Origin: Mesocentrotus franciscanus
Taxonomy: Eukaryota > Echinodermata > Echinoidea > Camarodonta > Strongylocentrotidae
NCBI GenBank assembly: GCA_037976565.1
Contig: CP137670.1
Span: 310,001 to 374,000 of the forward strand
Reading direction: 5' to 3'
DNA: 64,000 nt
Position 1 is the stretch's first letter. Each line of letters begins with the position of its first letter. The position numbers and the translations under genes are program-made. Below the pieces are notes generated by a model. The model searched no databases. It was not told the origin of the DNA and saw only the letters and a program-made list of their open reading frames with translations. Positions 12,048-23,494 of the stretch are shown here, in pieces.

Positions 12048-14042
12048 CATATTCCGTGGTAAGAATGAAGTAAGCGAGGGAAAATGAAGGCAATGACAAA
12101 CGAGAGAGAGAGAGACAGAATATGGCCGGGTTCAAATTAAGTTTTCTTTAAATAATTAGACCCAGTACTGAGGATCTGTTTATCTGCCATGTTTTGTTAT
12201 TTGACGGCTTTTGACGATACCAAGAAATGCCGTCTTTTGTCACCAAATATTGTTCAAATATAGCATTGTAGAGACGATGAACTCTAATGCAAAGTCGTAA
12301 GCCATGAGAATGTCAATTTCTATGTCGTTCTGCAAAATAATCCGAACAATAGAATCAACCAAGTGGAATCAACTGTTAAACGAATTTATCATGAGTTCTG
12401 AAATTTTAATTTGTTACTGCACGTCATATAGTAGTATTAAAGAGCAGCAATGGCGAACAATTGTCGCTAAAATTCAGAAATTGTTGCTTAGATTGCTTTT
12501 CCGCTAAAAATTAACATGAGACATCAAGCTACATAGAACTATGATCGACAAACATGATATTGTTTTGAAAACAGTCAGAAAACATTGCAGGTAGAATAAA
12601 TAAGAGATAATGTGGTCATGTAAACAAGTGCATTATGTCCATGTTAGTCCCCTAGTACCGAAATCATGATTGTATTCTCCACTTATTTCTCCTATATAAT
12701 TTATTTCAATTTAAAATAGAAATTCTAATGTTTCTTCTTTTGGCTTGATAATATTTCAGCAACGAATTGACAGTTTTGGTAGACATCTTGGATGTATCAT
12801 AGCAATAAATTCTTGGCACATGACGTATTGTGTATACGATAATTATGATAAGAAGAAGAAGCATACAAATAACTATAAGAATAATAACAATAACAAATAA
12901 TCACTATAATAATGATTATAATTACGATATTTACTATAATAATAAATATAAAAATTATAATCATGATTATTATGATACTGCTGCTATTACTACTACTACT
13001 ACTTACTACTACTTCCACTACTACTATGAAGAAGTAAATGAAGAAGAAGGGGTAGGAAAAGAATCATTTCAGCGATATTAGTGATTATATTGTCAATGAT
13101 TGAGGCATACACATACACATTACATATTCCGTGGTAAGAAAGAAGTAAGCGAGGGAAAATGAAGGCAATGACAAACGAGAGAGAGAGAGAGAGACAGAAT
13201 ATGGCCGGGTTCAAATTAAGTTTTCTTTAAATAATTAGACCCAGTACTGAGGATCTTTTATCTGCCATGTTTTTGTTATTTGACGGCTTTTGACGCTACA
13301 TAGAAATGCCGTCTTTTGTCACCAAATATTGTTCAAATAGCATTGTAGAGACGATGAACACTAATGCAAAGTCGTAAGCCATGACAATGTCAATTTCTAT
13401 CTCGCTCTGCTAAAAATCCGAACAATAGAACCAACCAAGTTGAATCAACTGTTAAACGAATTTATCATGAGTCCTGAAATTTCAATTTGTTACTGCACGT
13501 CACAGTAGTAATAAAGAGCAGCAATGGCGAACGATTGTCGCTAAAATTCAGAAATTGTTGCTTAAATTGCTTAAATTACCATGAGACATCAAGCTACATA
13601 GAACTATGATCGACAAACATGATATTGTTTTGAAAACAGTCAGAAAACATTGCAGGTAGAATGAATAAGAGATAATGTGGTCATGTAAACAAGTGCATTA
13701 TGTCCATGTTAATCCCCTAGTACCAAAATCATGATTGTATTCTCTACTTATTTCTCCTATATAATTTATTTCAATTTAAAATAGAAATTCTAATGTTTCT
13801 TCTTTTGGCTTGCTAATATTTCAGCAACGAATTGACAGTTTTGGTAGACATCTTGGATGTATCATAGCAATAAATTCTTGGCACATGACGTACTGTGTAT
13901 ACGATAACTATGTTAAGAAGAAGCATACAAATAACTATAAGAATAATAACAATATCAAATAATCACTATAATAATGATTATAATTACGATATTTACTATA
14001 ATAATAAATATAAAAATTATAATCATAATGATTATTATGATT
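12048..14042 (-). repeat. B satellite, ~1.07-kb units (2, second partial)
   Basis: Units begin at CATATTCCGTGG (12048 and 13123; period 1,075). Landmarks are a GAGA tract, ATGGCCGGGTTCAAATTAAG, TGACGGC...GCCGTC (hairpin-capable), and a TAA/TAC microsatellite. Unit 1 is type alpha (GATACC, GAACTCTAATG); unit 2 is type beta (GCTACATAG, GAACACTAATG). Reading frames here are microsatellite translations, not genes. Confidence 0.85.
12838..13050. repeat. TAA/TAC microsatellite in B unit
   Basis: Imperfect AAT/ATA triplets pass into TAC and GAA triplets. Translations on both strands are homopolymer-like (I/Y/N/S/T runs). Confidence 0.85.
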
Positions 14043-14542
14043 NNNNNNNNNNNNNNNNNNNNNNNNNNNNNNNNNNNNNNNNNNNNNNNNNNNNNNNNNN
14101 NNNNNNNNNNNNNNNNNNNNNNNNNNNNNNNNNNNNNNNNNNNNNNNNNNNNNNNNNNNNNNNNNNNNNNNNNNNNNNNNNNNNNNNNNNNNNNNNNNNN
14201 NNNNNNNNNNNNNNNNNNNNNNNNNNNNNNNNNNNNNNNNNNNNNNNNNNNNNNNNNNNNNNNNNNNNNNNNNNNNNNNNNNNNNNNNNNNNNNNNNNNN
14301 NNNNNNNNNNNNNNNNNNNNNNNNNNNNNNNNNNNNNNNNNNNNNNNNNNNNNNNNNNNNNNNNNNNNNNNNNNNNNNNNNNNNNNNNNNNNNNNNNNNN
14401 NNNNNNNNNNNNNNNNNNNNNNNNNNNNNNNNNNNNNNNNNNNNNNNNNNNNNNNNNNNNNNNNNNNNNNNNNNNNNNNNNNNNNNNNNNNNNNNNNNNN
14501 NNNNNNNNNNNNNNNNNNNNNNNNNNNNNNNNNNNNNNNNNN
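14043..14542. other. Assembly gap (500 N)
   Basis: Exactly 500 N, the usual placeholder for unknown size. B satellite on the left faces a plus-strand A element on the right. Frames drawn across it have no meaning. Confidence 0.99.
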
Positions 14543-15179
14543 TTTCTATCCACAATACATAGGCAAAAACATGCCTATACAAAACTCATTGTAACTCTTC
14601 AGAATGGATGGATACCCCCAATTTTTTTTTCATATTTGGATAGATTATGAGTCGGAGATATGATTTCATGTCTCATTTGACCTCAATCAACTCATGACGT
14701 CATCATATCGGCCTCCGAACTCAAAATTTCAATTTGCATATTATGACGTCAGCATATTTTTGGAAAATTGATTGTATCTCTGTAAATATTGATCGATTTT
14801 CTTCCAAATTTTGATATGTTCTAGCTGAGACAATTCTATACAAATGCAGTCACCACGATTTTTCATTTTGACAAAGGCATCATGGACGTATTTTGGGATT
14901 AAAGGAGGCATGTCAATTTTTCACATTTTGCGTGTATTCTCTATGGGACATGACTTTTTTCCTAAACTGGATTCTACATTCCCGTCTTTCGCGAGCAATA
15001 TCTCCGTCGTTTTAGTTTTGTTTTTGCTGAGCTTTGAGTATGTTGTAGCTGAGACAATAAGCTATCGTAAGTGTGCCCTTTATTTTTCGATCAGATGCCG
15101 GGATCAAGCTCATATTTCACTTGCAAAGTGGGATTTGAGAATTCCATTTTCCGTTCACGTAATGTCTATGTGGATTATT

Positions 15180-15242
15180 TTGGCAGTGGTCATAGCACTT
15201 GCCTCCCATTCCGGCGACCCAAGTTCGATTCCTGGTGGGTCA
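15180..15242 (+). pseudogene. tRNA-Gly-like pseudogene, A-box damaged
   Basis: B-box AGTTCGATTCC and the CTCCCAT loop are intact, but the A-box reads TGGCAGTGG, with a deletion. A T14-type tract follows. Confidence 0.6.
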
Positions 15243-15660
15243 TTTTTTTTTTTTTTGCCGTCGTTTTAAATTTGATTTTATGATCTTCTTCGACTATTAT
15301 AACATATTATCATATACAATCACAAACATTGTAATAAAATGCCTAATTTTGCGTGTTATATCTATGGGGGAAGAATGTCAATCGTTTGAGTACAACCCTA
15401 TGGGAAATCTGATTCCTTGTCGTGTATTAAACCTATAGGGTTAATCTCCCAAGTCTGTTGGAATATATCAAATCATCCCATTTTCATGATGTTTAGTCTC
15501 CTTCCCAGACGTTTATACTTTCCAGTAATTCAGCCTAGGTATATGCAATCTTTACGTCTCTCCCGCGGACATAGAATTGTTTACATGTCTATAACTCTCT
15601 CTTTCTCTATAATATAGTAAATATTCAATTCTATTTATGCTGGAAATATTAAAAGCATCG

Positions 15661-15895
15661 TTCTCCATTGCATCTCTTTCTTGCTCTCTCTCCTCTCTCT
15701 TGCTCTGTTTCCTTCCCTCTCTTGATCTGCCCTCTATCCTTCTCTTGCTCTCTCATTGCATCTCTCTCTCTACTCTTTCACTCTCTCCCTATCTCTGTCT
15801 CCCTCTCTTGCTCTGCCTAGCTCCTCTGTCTCTGCCTCTCATTGTATACTCTCTCACCCTCTCCCTTTCCCGGCCTCTGGTTCTCGTTCTCCTCC
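15661..15895 (+). repeat. Pyrimidine-rich CTCT tract
   Basis: About 235 bp almost entirely C/T on this strand (TCTCTTGCTCT, CTCCCT repeats). A homopurine-homopyrimidine tract of this length could form triplex DNA. It creates spurious Leu/Ser/Pro-rich frames. Confidence 0.9.
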
Positions 15896-16153
15896 GATAT
15901 CTATTGTAATTTTCTTTAATTTCCACTAGCTCTTCATTTTGCCCTTTGTATTCTTATTTCACCCCTACCATGTTTCCTTATACTATCCTCTCTACTTCAA
16001 AGTGTATGCATTCTGATTCCTCTTTCTTCCTCGGTCCAGCTCATGTATTTTTACATGTCAATAACTCGTCTCCCTCTCTCCTTCTCTATATCTATATTTT
16101 CATTAAATTTCATTATGATCATGATTTTGATCATAATCATTTCTCAATATTTT

Positions 16154-16300
16154 GTTCATCAGTTAAGTTATCACTTCAGTTCAGGTCACAGTTCAATCTA
16201 TCAGTTCATTCATCAGTTCATCAGTTTAGCTCATCAATTCAGTTCATTTCACATCAGTTCAATATATCAGTTCATCAGTACTTCATTCATCAGTTCATAT
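16154..16300 (+). repeat. TCAGTTCA short repeats
   Basis: Irregular repeats of ATCAGTTCA/TTCAGTTCA just 5' of the element terminus. Confidence 0.8.
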
Positions 16301-17614
16301 CTTAATACATCATTTTACATTAACATCATTAAATTGGATCATTGAATTGAAGATTAGCATGATCATAAGAATTGAAGACAGATCACCTAATTCGTCCTGA
16401 TGACGAATTACTTTCTAGTTATTTATTTATTTTTATTTCATCCGTACACTTTTTGTGTAAACGTTTACTCGAAATCGACATGGTCAATTTCCTTCAATTT
16501 CTGTCAGTCATCAGGCCCTATAATATCAAGTTCAGTAACTTTCAAGGTCATCAGGTCATCGTGACGTCATCCAGGCGCCATTTTGTAAACATCAGGTCAT
16601 TATCATATCTCATAACGAGTCATCAAAAATCAACCATATTTGGTATACATCAATTTTAGGTCAAAGGTCAACAAAAATGTCGACAAAATCCGCGTGCGCA
16701 CCTCGACGCGCGCGTACGCGCGCATCAAAATTTCAAAATGCTCCAAATCGTCTCAAATTCATTTTGCATACGTTCCAGGCCATTTTAAGCATTTTCAAAA
16801 TTTGCGCGCGCACTTATGCGCGCGCGTTTTCGCGCGTATTGGCATTTTGCAACATAAATCGCCAAATTTTTCTGCATCATATTTGGCACATTTTTCCAAG
16901 CATTTTGATACCTTGTTCACTTTTTCTGACCAGTAATAACGCAATGAGCGTCCGTCAAAGTATAACAGCACCCGCGGACCGCGCTATCTCTATCCACAAT
17001 ACATAGGCAAAAACATGCCTATACAAAACTCATTGTAACTCTTCAGAATGGATGGATACCCCAATTTTTTTCATATTTGGATAGATTATGAGTCGGAGAT
17101 ATGATTTCATGTCTCATTTGACCCTCAATTAACTCATGACGTCATCATAATGGCCTCCGAACTCAAAATTTCAATTTGCATATTATGACGTCAGCATATT
17201 TTGGAAAATTGATTGTATCTCTGTAAATATTGATCGATTTTCTTCCAAATTTTGATATGTTCTAGCTGAGACAATTCTCTACAAATGCAGTCACCACGAT
17301 TTTTCATTTTGACAAAGGCATCATGGCGTATTTTTGCGATTAAAGGAGGCATGTCAATTTTTCACATTTTGCGTGTATTCTCTATGGGACATGACTTTTT
17401 CAAAACTGGATTCTACATTCCCGTCTTTCGCGAGCAATATCTCCGTCGTTTTAGTTTTGTTTTCGCTGAGCTTTGAGTATGTTGTAGCTGAGACAATAAG
17501 CTATCACAAGTGTGCCCTTTATTTTTCGATCAGATTCCGGGATCATGCTCATATTTCACTTGCAAAGTGGGATTTGAGAATTCCATTTTCCGTTCACGTG
17601 TAATGTCTATGTGG

Positions 17615-17685
17615 ATTATTTTGGTATAGTGGTCATAGCACTTGCCTCCCATTCCGGCGACCCAAGTTCGATTCCTGGTGGGTCA
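17615..17685 (+). pseudogene. tRNA-Gly(CCC)-like pseudogene / Pol III promoter
   Basis: Best-preserved plus-strand copy: 71 nt, A-box TGGTATAGTGG from 17622, loop CTCCCAT, B-box AGTTCGATTCC, then a tract of about 16 T. The acceptor strands (ATTATTT and TGGGTCA) do not pair. Confidence 0.65.
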
Positions 17686-18101
17686 TTTTTTTTTTTTTTT
17701 TGCCGTCGTTTTAAATTTGATTTTATGATCTTCTTCGACTATTATAACATATCATATACAATCACAAACATTGTAATAAAATGCCTAATTTTGCGTGTTA
17801 TATCTATGGGGAAGAATGTCAATCGTTTGAGTACAACCCTATGGGAAATCTGATTCCTTGTCGTGTATTAAACCTATAGGGTTAATCTCCCAAGTCTGTT
17901 GGAATATATCAAATCATCCCATTTTCATGATGTTTAGTCTCCTTCCCAGACGTTTATACTTTCCAGTAATTCAGCCTAGGTATATGCAATCTTTACGTCT
18001 CTCCCGCGGACATAGAATTGTTTACATGTCTATAACTTCTCTCTTTCTCTATAATATAGTAAATATTCAATTCTATTTATGCTGGAAATATTAAAAGCAT
18101 C

Positions 18102-18328
18102 GTTCTCCATTGCATCTCTTTCTCTTGCTCTCTGTTGCTCTGTTTCCTTCCCCTCTCTTGATCTGCCCTCTATCCTTCTCTTGCTCTCTCATTGCATCTC
18201 TCTTTACTCTTTCACTCTCTCCCTATCTCTGTCTCCCTCTCTTGCTCTGCCTAGCTCCCTCTGTCTCTGCCTCTCATTGTATACTCTCACCCTCTCCCTT
18301 TCCCGGCCTCTGGTTCTCGTTCTCCTCC
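18102..18328 (+). repeat. Pyrimidine-rich CTCT tract
   Basis: C/T-only stretches in the 3' module, alignable with 15661-15895 but with indels of 1-4 nt, so any frame through it shifts between copies. Confidence 0.9.
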
Positions 18329-18847
18329 GATATCTATTGTAATTTTCTTTAATTTCCTCTAGCTCTTCATTTTGCCCTTTGTATTCTTATTTCACCCCTA
18401 CCATGTCCTCTCTCCTTCAAAGTGTATGCATTCTGATTCCTCTTTCTTCCCTCGGTCCAGCTCATGTATTTTTACATGTCAATAACTCGTCTCCCTCTCT
18501 CCTTCTCTATATCTATATTTTCATTAAATTTCATTATGATCATGATTTTGATCATAATCATTTCTCAATATTTTGTTCATCAGTTAAGTTATCACTTCAG
18601 TTCAGGTCACAGTTCAATCTATCAGTTCATTCATCAGTTCATCAGTTTAGCTCATCAATTCAGTTCATTTCACATCAGTTCAATCTATCAGTTCATCAGT
18701 ACTTCATTCATCAGTTCATATCTTAATACATCATTTTACATTAACATCATTAAATTGGATCATTGAATTGAAGATTAGCATGATCATAAGAATTGAAGAC
18801 AGATCACCTAATTCGTCCTGATGACGAATTACTTTTCTAGTTATTAT

Positions 18848-18868
18848 TGATCTGTCATTGACAGATCA
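18848..18868 (+). repeat. 5' terminal hairpin, GAT variant
   Basis: TGATCTGTC and GACAGATCA pair perfectly around ATT, followed by the CCTATTGATTTCGTCAGAATTTTC leader shared with the full-length modules at 21.4 kb. Confidence 0.7.
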
Positions 18869-20117
18869 CCTATTGATTTCGTCAGAATTTTCTTTCTTTA
18901 TTCTTTATTCTTTATTTTATTTTTATTTATTTTTATTTCATCCGTACACTTTTTGTGTAAACGTTTACTCGAAATCGACATGGTCAATTTCCTTCAATTT
19001 CTGTCAGTCATCAGGCCCTATAATATCAAGTTCTAGTAACTTTCAAGGTCATGGGGTCATCGTGACGTCATCCAGGCGCCATTTTGTAAACATCAGGTCA
19101 TTATCTTATCTCGATAACGAGTCATCAAAAATCAACCATATTTGGTATACATCAATTTTAGGTCAAAGGTCAACAAAAATGTCGACAAAATCCGCGTGCG
19201 CACCTCGACGCGCGCGTACGCGCATCAAAATTTCAAAATGCTCCAATTCGTCCCAAATTTTGTTTGCACACGTTTCAGGCCATTTTAAGCATTTTCAAAT
19301 TTGCGCGCGCGCACTTATGCGCGCGTTTTTGCGCGTTTTGGCATTTTGCAACATAGAATCGCCAAATTTTTCTGTCATCATATTTGGCATATTTTTCCAA
19401 GCATTTTGATACCTTGTTCACTTTTTCTGACCAGTAATAACGCAATGAGCGTCCGTCAAAGTATAACAGCACCCGCGGACCGCGCTATCTCTATCCACAA
19501 TACATAGGCAAAAACATGCCTATACAAAACTCATTGTAACTCTTCAGAATGGATGGATACCCCAATTTTTTTCATATTTGGATAGATTATGAGTCGGAGA
19601 TATGATTTCATGTCTCATTTGACCCTCAATCAACTCATGACGTCATCATATCGGCCTCCGAACTCAAAATTTCAATTTGCATATTATGACGTCAGCATAT
19701 TTTTGGAAAATTGATTGTATCTCTGTAAATATTGATCGATTTTCTTCCAAATTTTGATATGTTCTAGCTGAGACAATTCTCTACAAATGCAGTCACCACG
19801 ATTTTTCATTTTGACAAAGGCATCATGACGTATTTTTGGGATTAAAGGAGGCATGTCAATTTTTCACATTTTGCGTGTATTCTCTATGGGACATGACTTT
19901 TTCCTAAACTGGATTCTACATTCCCGTCTTTCGCGAGCAATATCTCCGTCGTTTTAGTTTTGTTTTTGCTGAGCTTTGAGTATGTTGTAGCTGAGACAAT
20001 AAGCTATCACAAGTGTGCCCTTTATTTTTCGATCAGATGCCGGGATCATGCTCATATTTCACTTGCAAAGTGGGATTTGAGAATTCCATTTTCCGTTCAC
20101 GTGTAATGTCTATGTGG

Positions 20118-20188
20118 ATTATTTTGGTATAGTGGTCATAGCACTTGCCTCCCATTCCGGCGACCCAAGTTCGATTCCTGGTGGGTTT
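20118..20188 (+). pseudogene. tRNA-Gly(CCC)-like pseudogene
   Basis: A-box from 20125 and B-box intact. The 3' end reads GTGGG directly into a T-tract, having lost the final CA seen in sister copies. Confidence 0.6.
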
Positions 20189-20600
20189 TTTTTTTTTGCC
20201 GTCGTTTTAAATTTGATTTTATGATCTTCTTCGACTATTATAACATATTATCATATACAATCACAAACAATGTAATAAAATGCCTAATTTTGCGTGTTAT
20301 ATCTATGGGGAAGAATGTCAATCGTTTGAGTACAACCCTATGGGAAATCTGATTCCTTGTCGTGTATTAAACCTATAGGGTTAATCTCCCAAGTCTGTTG
20401 GAATATATCAAATCATCCCATTTTCATGATGTTTAGTCTCCTTCCCAGACGTTTATACTTTCCAGTAATTCAGCCTAGGTATATGCAATCTTTACGTCTC
20501 TCCCGCGGACATAGAATTGTTTACATGTCTATAACTTCTCTCTTTCTCTATAATATAGTAAATATTCAATTCTATTTATGCTGGAAATATTAAAAGCATC

Positions 20601-20837
20601 GTTCTCCATTGCATCTCTTTCTCTTGCTCTCTCTCTTGCTCTGTTTCCCTTCCCCTCTCTTGATCTGCCCTCTATCCTTCTCTTGCTCTCTCATTGCATC
20701 TCTCTCTCTACTCTTTCACTCTCTCCCTATCTCAGTCTCCCTCTCTTGCTCTGCCTAGCTCCCTCTGTCTCTGCCTCTCATTGTATACTCTCTCACCCTC
20801 TCCCTTTCCCGGCCTCTGGTTCTCGTTCTCCCTCCGA
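20601..20837 (+). repeat. Pyrimidine-rich CTCT tract
   Basis: Third copy of the C/T tract, same position relative to the element end. Confidence 0.9.
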
Positions 20838-21371
20838 TATCTATTGTAATTTTCTTTAATTTCCACTAGCTCTTCATTTTGCCCTTTGTATTCTTATTTC
20901 ACCCCTACCATGTTTCCTTATACTATCCTCTCTACTTCAAAGTGTATGCATTCTGATTCCTCTTTCTTTCCTCGGTCCAGCTCATGTATTTTTACATGTC
21001 AATAACTCGTCTCCCTCTCTCCTTCTCTATATCTATATTTTCATTAAATTTCATTATGATCATGATTTTGATCATAATCATTTCTCAATATTTTGTTCAT
21101 CAGTTAAGTTATCACTTCAGTTCAGGTCACAGTTCAATCTATCAGTTCATTCATCAGTTCATCAGTTTAGCTCATCAATTCAGTTCATTTCACATCAGTT
21201 CAATATATCAGTTCATCAGTACTTCATTCATCAGTTCATATCTTAATACATCATTTTACATTAACATCATTAAATTGGATCATTGAATTGAAGATTAGCA
21301 TGATCATAAGAATTGAAGACAGATCACCTAATTCGTCCTGATGACGAATTACTTTTCTAGTTATTTATTAT

Positions 21372-21570
21372 TAGGTGGTCTGTCGTAATCGACAGATCAC
21401 CTATTAATTTCGTCAGAATTTTCTTTTTTATTATTAGGTGGTCTGTCGTAATCGACAGATCACCTATTAATTTCGTCAGAATTTTCTTTTTTAGGTGGTC
21501 TGTCGTAATCGACAGATCACCTATTAATTTTCTTTTATTAGGTGGTCTGTCGGTATCGACAGATCACCTA
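21372..21570 (+). repeat. Tandem array of four 5' hairpin modules
   Basis: Hairpins at 21372-21403, 21435-21466, 21492-21523 and 21539-21570. Each has 14-bp arms (TAGGTGGTCTGTCG / CGACAGATCACCTA, one mismatch) with loop TAAT or GTAT. Spacing falls from 63 to 57 to 47 bp as the ATTTCGTCAGAATTTTC leader is shortened. Confidence 0.9.
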
Positions 21571-22786
21571 TTGTTTTTCTCTTTTTATTATTTATTTTTA
21601 TTTATTTCCGCCACTTTTTGTTCCGTTGATAACTCAAGATCGGTTTTGTCAATTTCTTTCAATTTTGGCACAGTCATAGGTCATAGTCATGAGACGTGAC
21701 AGGAACATTTTCAAGGTCATCAAGTCTTCATGACGTCATCCAGGCGCCATTTTGTGTTTTTTGGTACTTTCAACTCATGATCATATCTTCATAACGGAAA
21801 GTCATTTCTCATTCATATTTATCATGATCAAGGTCAATATCCGTCCGGTCAATTTCAGGTCAAAAACGCGCGCGCATGCGTACGTCCGCGCGTTAGCGCG
21901 CGCAAAATTTCAAAATGCTCAAAATCGTCTCAAATTCATTTTGCATACGTTTCAGGCCATTTTAAGCATTTCGCAAAAACGCGCACACGCGAATTTTCGC
22001 GCGTTTTCGTTCGTGACGGCCGAACAACATAATTCGCCAATTTTTTTGTCATGATATTCCTCATTTTTTTCCGAACAATTTGATACCATGTTTATCTTTT
22101 TATGACCATTAATAACGGAATGAGCGTCCGTTCAAGATACATGTCCGTGCGCGCGATCTCTTGTAATACATAGCATATATGGGCAAAAACATGCCTATAC
22201 AAAATTCATTGTAACTCTTCAGAATGGATGGGAACTCCCAATTTTTTTCATATTTGGATAGATTATGAGTCGGAGATATGATTTCATGTCTCATTTGACC
22301 CTCAATTAACTCATGACGTCATCATAATGGCCTCCGAACTCAAAATTTCAATTTGCATATTATGACGTCAGCATATTTTTGGAAAATTGATTGTATCTCT
22401 GTAAATATTGATCGATTTTCTTCCAAATTTTGATATGTTCTAGCTGAGACAATTCTCTACAAATGCAGTCATCACGATTTTCATTTTGACAAAGGCATCA
22501 TGGCGTATTTTTGCGATTAAAGGAGGCATGTCAATTTTTCACATTTTGCGTGTATTCTCTATGGGACATGACTTTTCTCAAAACTGGATTCTACATTACC
22601 GTCTTTCGCGAGCAATATCTCCGTCGTTTTAGTTTTGTTTTTGCTGAGCTTTGAGTATGTTGTAGCTGAGACAATAAGCTATCACAAGTGTGCCCTTTAT
22701 TTTTCGATCAGATGCCGGGATCATGCTCATATTTCACTTGCAAAGTGAGATTTGAGAATTCCATTTTCCGTTCACGTGTAATGTCT

Positions 22787-22845
22787 ATAGTGGTCATAGC
22801 ACTTGCCTCCCATTCCGGCGACCCAAGTTCGATTCCTGGTGGGTC
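22787..22845 (+). pseudogene. tRNA-Gly-like pseudogene, 5' deleted
   Basis: About 14 nt covering the start and the first A-box bases are deleted (TGTCTATAGTGG). Loop and B-box remain, followed by a T-tract of about 18. Confidence 0.6.
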
Positions 22846-23228
22846 ATTTTTTTTTTTTTTTTTGCCGTCGTTTTAAATTTGATTTTATGATCTTCTTCGA
22901 CTATTATAACATATTATCATATACAATCACAAACAATGTAATAAAATGCCTAATTTTGCGTGTTATATCTATGGGAGAAGAATGTCAATCGTTTGAGTAC
23001 AACCCTATGGGAAATCTGGTATTAAACCTAATATAGGGTGTATCTCCCAACTCTGCTACAATATCAAATCACCTTGCTAGTCTCCTTCCCAGACGTTTTT
23101 ACTTTTCCAGTTATTCAGCCCAAGGTATATGCATGTTTACGTCTCTCCCGTGGACATAGAATTGTTTACTTGTCTATACTTCTCTCTTTCTCTATATTAA
23201 ATTCTATTTATGCTGGATATATTGAATG

Positions 23229-23494
23229 CATCGTTCTCCATTGCATCTCTCTTTCTCCTCTCTCTTGCTCTGTTTCCTTCTCCTCTCTTATTTTGCCCCT
23301 CTCCTTCTCTTGCTCTGTCTCTGCATATATATCTCTCTACTCTTTTACCCTCTCCCTCTCTCTCTGCCTCCCTCTACCTCGACCTCTTGCCTTGCCTCCC
23401 TCTTATTCTCTTGCTCTGTCTCCCTCTGCCTCTGCCCTTCTCTTTTTCTTCTCTCTCACCCTCTACCTCTCCCTCCTCTGGTTCTCGTTCTCCT
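23229..23494 (+). repeat. Pyrimidine-rich CTCT tract
   Basis: Homologous to the earlier tracts in position but with its own repeat pattern (CTCTACCTCGACC), consistent with the change of subfamily at 21361. Confidence 0.9.

Larger units (their letters stand above)
11472..14042 (-). mobile_element. Composite A+B element, 3' half (runs into gap)
   Basis: CTAG 11472-11475 and an AACAAGTATAGGTGGGCTG hairpin open a 3' A module. At 11789 a second terminus is inserted (CTAG 11789-11792, hairpin AATTTGTC/GACGAATT, AGGTGAT), after which the sequence is the 1.07-kb B satellite. The same A/B junction (AACTATGA|ACTAG) occurs at 41281, so the composite was duplicated as a unit. The 5' A half is missing at the N gap; a matching half is present at 37837-39160. 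Confidence 0.6.
14543..16418 (+). mobile_element. Helitron-like A element, 5' end in gap
   Basis: First plus-strand unit. CRE-octamer composite (reverse) at 14732-14751, monomers, tRNA-like sequence 15180-15242, pyrimidine tract, TCAGTT repeats, then a lineage II 3' end: CAGATCACCT, stem AATTCGTC 16389-16396 and GACGAATT 16402-16409, CTAG 16415-16418, TT. Stem, spacer of 5 nt and CTAG before TT match a Helitron/Helentron 3' end. Confidence 0.65.
16419..18840 (+). mobile_element. Helitron-like A element, long form
   Basis: Begins after CTAG with TTATTTATTTTTATTTC and ends at CTAG 18837-18840. Order: AAGGTCATCAGGTCA (DR2) with GTGACGTCATCC and GGCGCC (16540-16590), CG patches (16690-16730, 16803-16838), CRE-octamer composite 17174-17193, monomers, tRNA-like 17615-17685, pyrimidine tract 18102-18328, TCAGTT repeats 18574-18720, ACAGATCACCT, and stem 18810-18830. 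Length 2,422 bp. Confidence 0.65.
18841..21360 (+). mobile_element. Helitron-like A element with GAT-type ends
   Basis: The 5' end holds a truncated hairpin, TGATCTGTC / GACAGATCA (18848-18868). The 3' end carries GACAGATCACCT before stem 21330-21350 and CTAG 21357-21360. The GAT in the 5' arm is complementary to the ATC in the 3' repeat. Body includes tRNA-like 20118-20188, pyrimidine tract 20601-20837 and TCAGTT repeats 21094-21240. Length 2,520 bp. Confidence 0.65.

Noticed and set aside
12797..13081. I/Y/N/S/T-rich frames in the B satellite
   Set aside because: Translations of TAA/TAC microsatellite, open on both strands.
13895..14650. Long frames across the N gaps
   Set aside because: Most of their length is N, so they carry no evidence.
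17615..17685. Functional tRNA-Gly gene
   Set aside because: Acceptor strands do not pair, the anticodon stem is poor, and all copies share the same defects.
21372..21570. CRISPR-like array (regular hairpin repeats)
   Set aside because: Spacers are themselves repeats, the context is eukaryotic and there are no cas genes.
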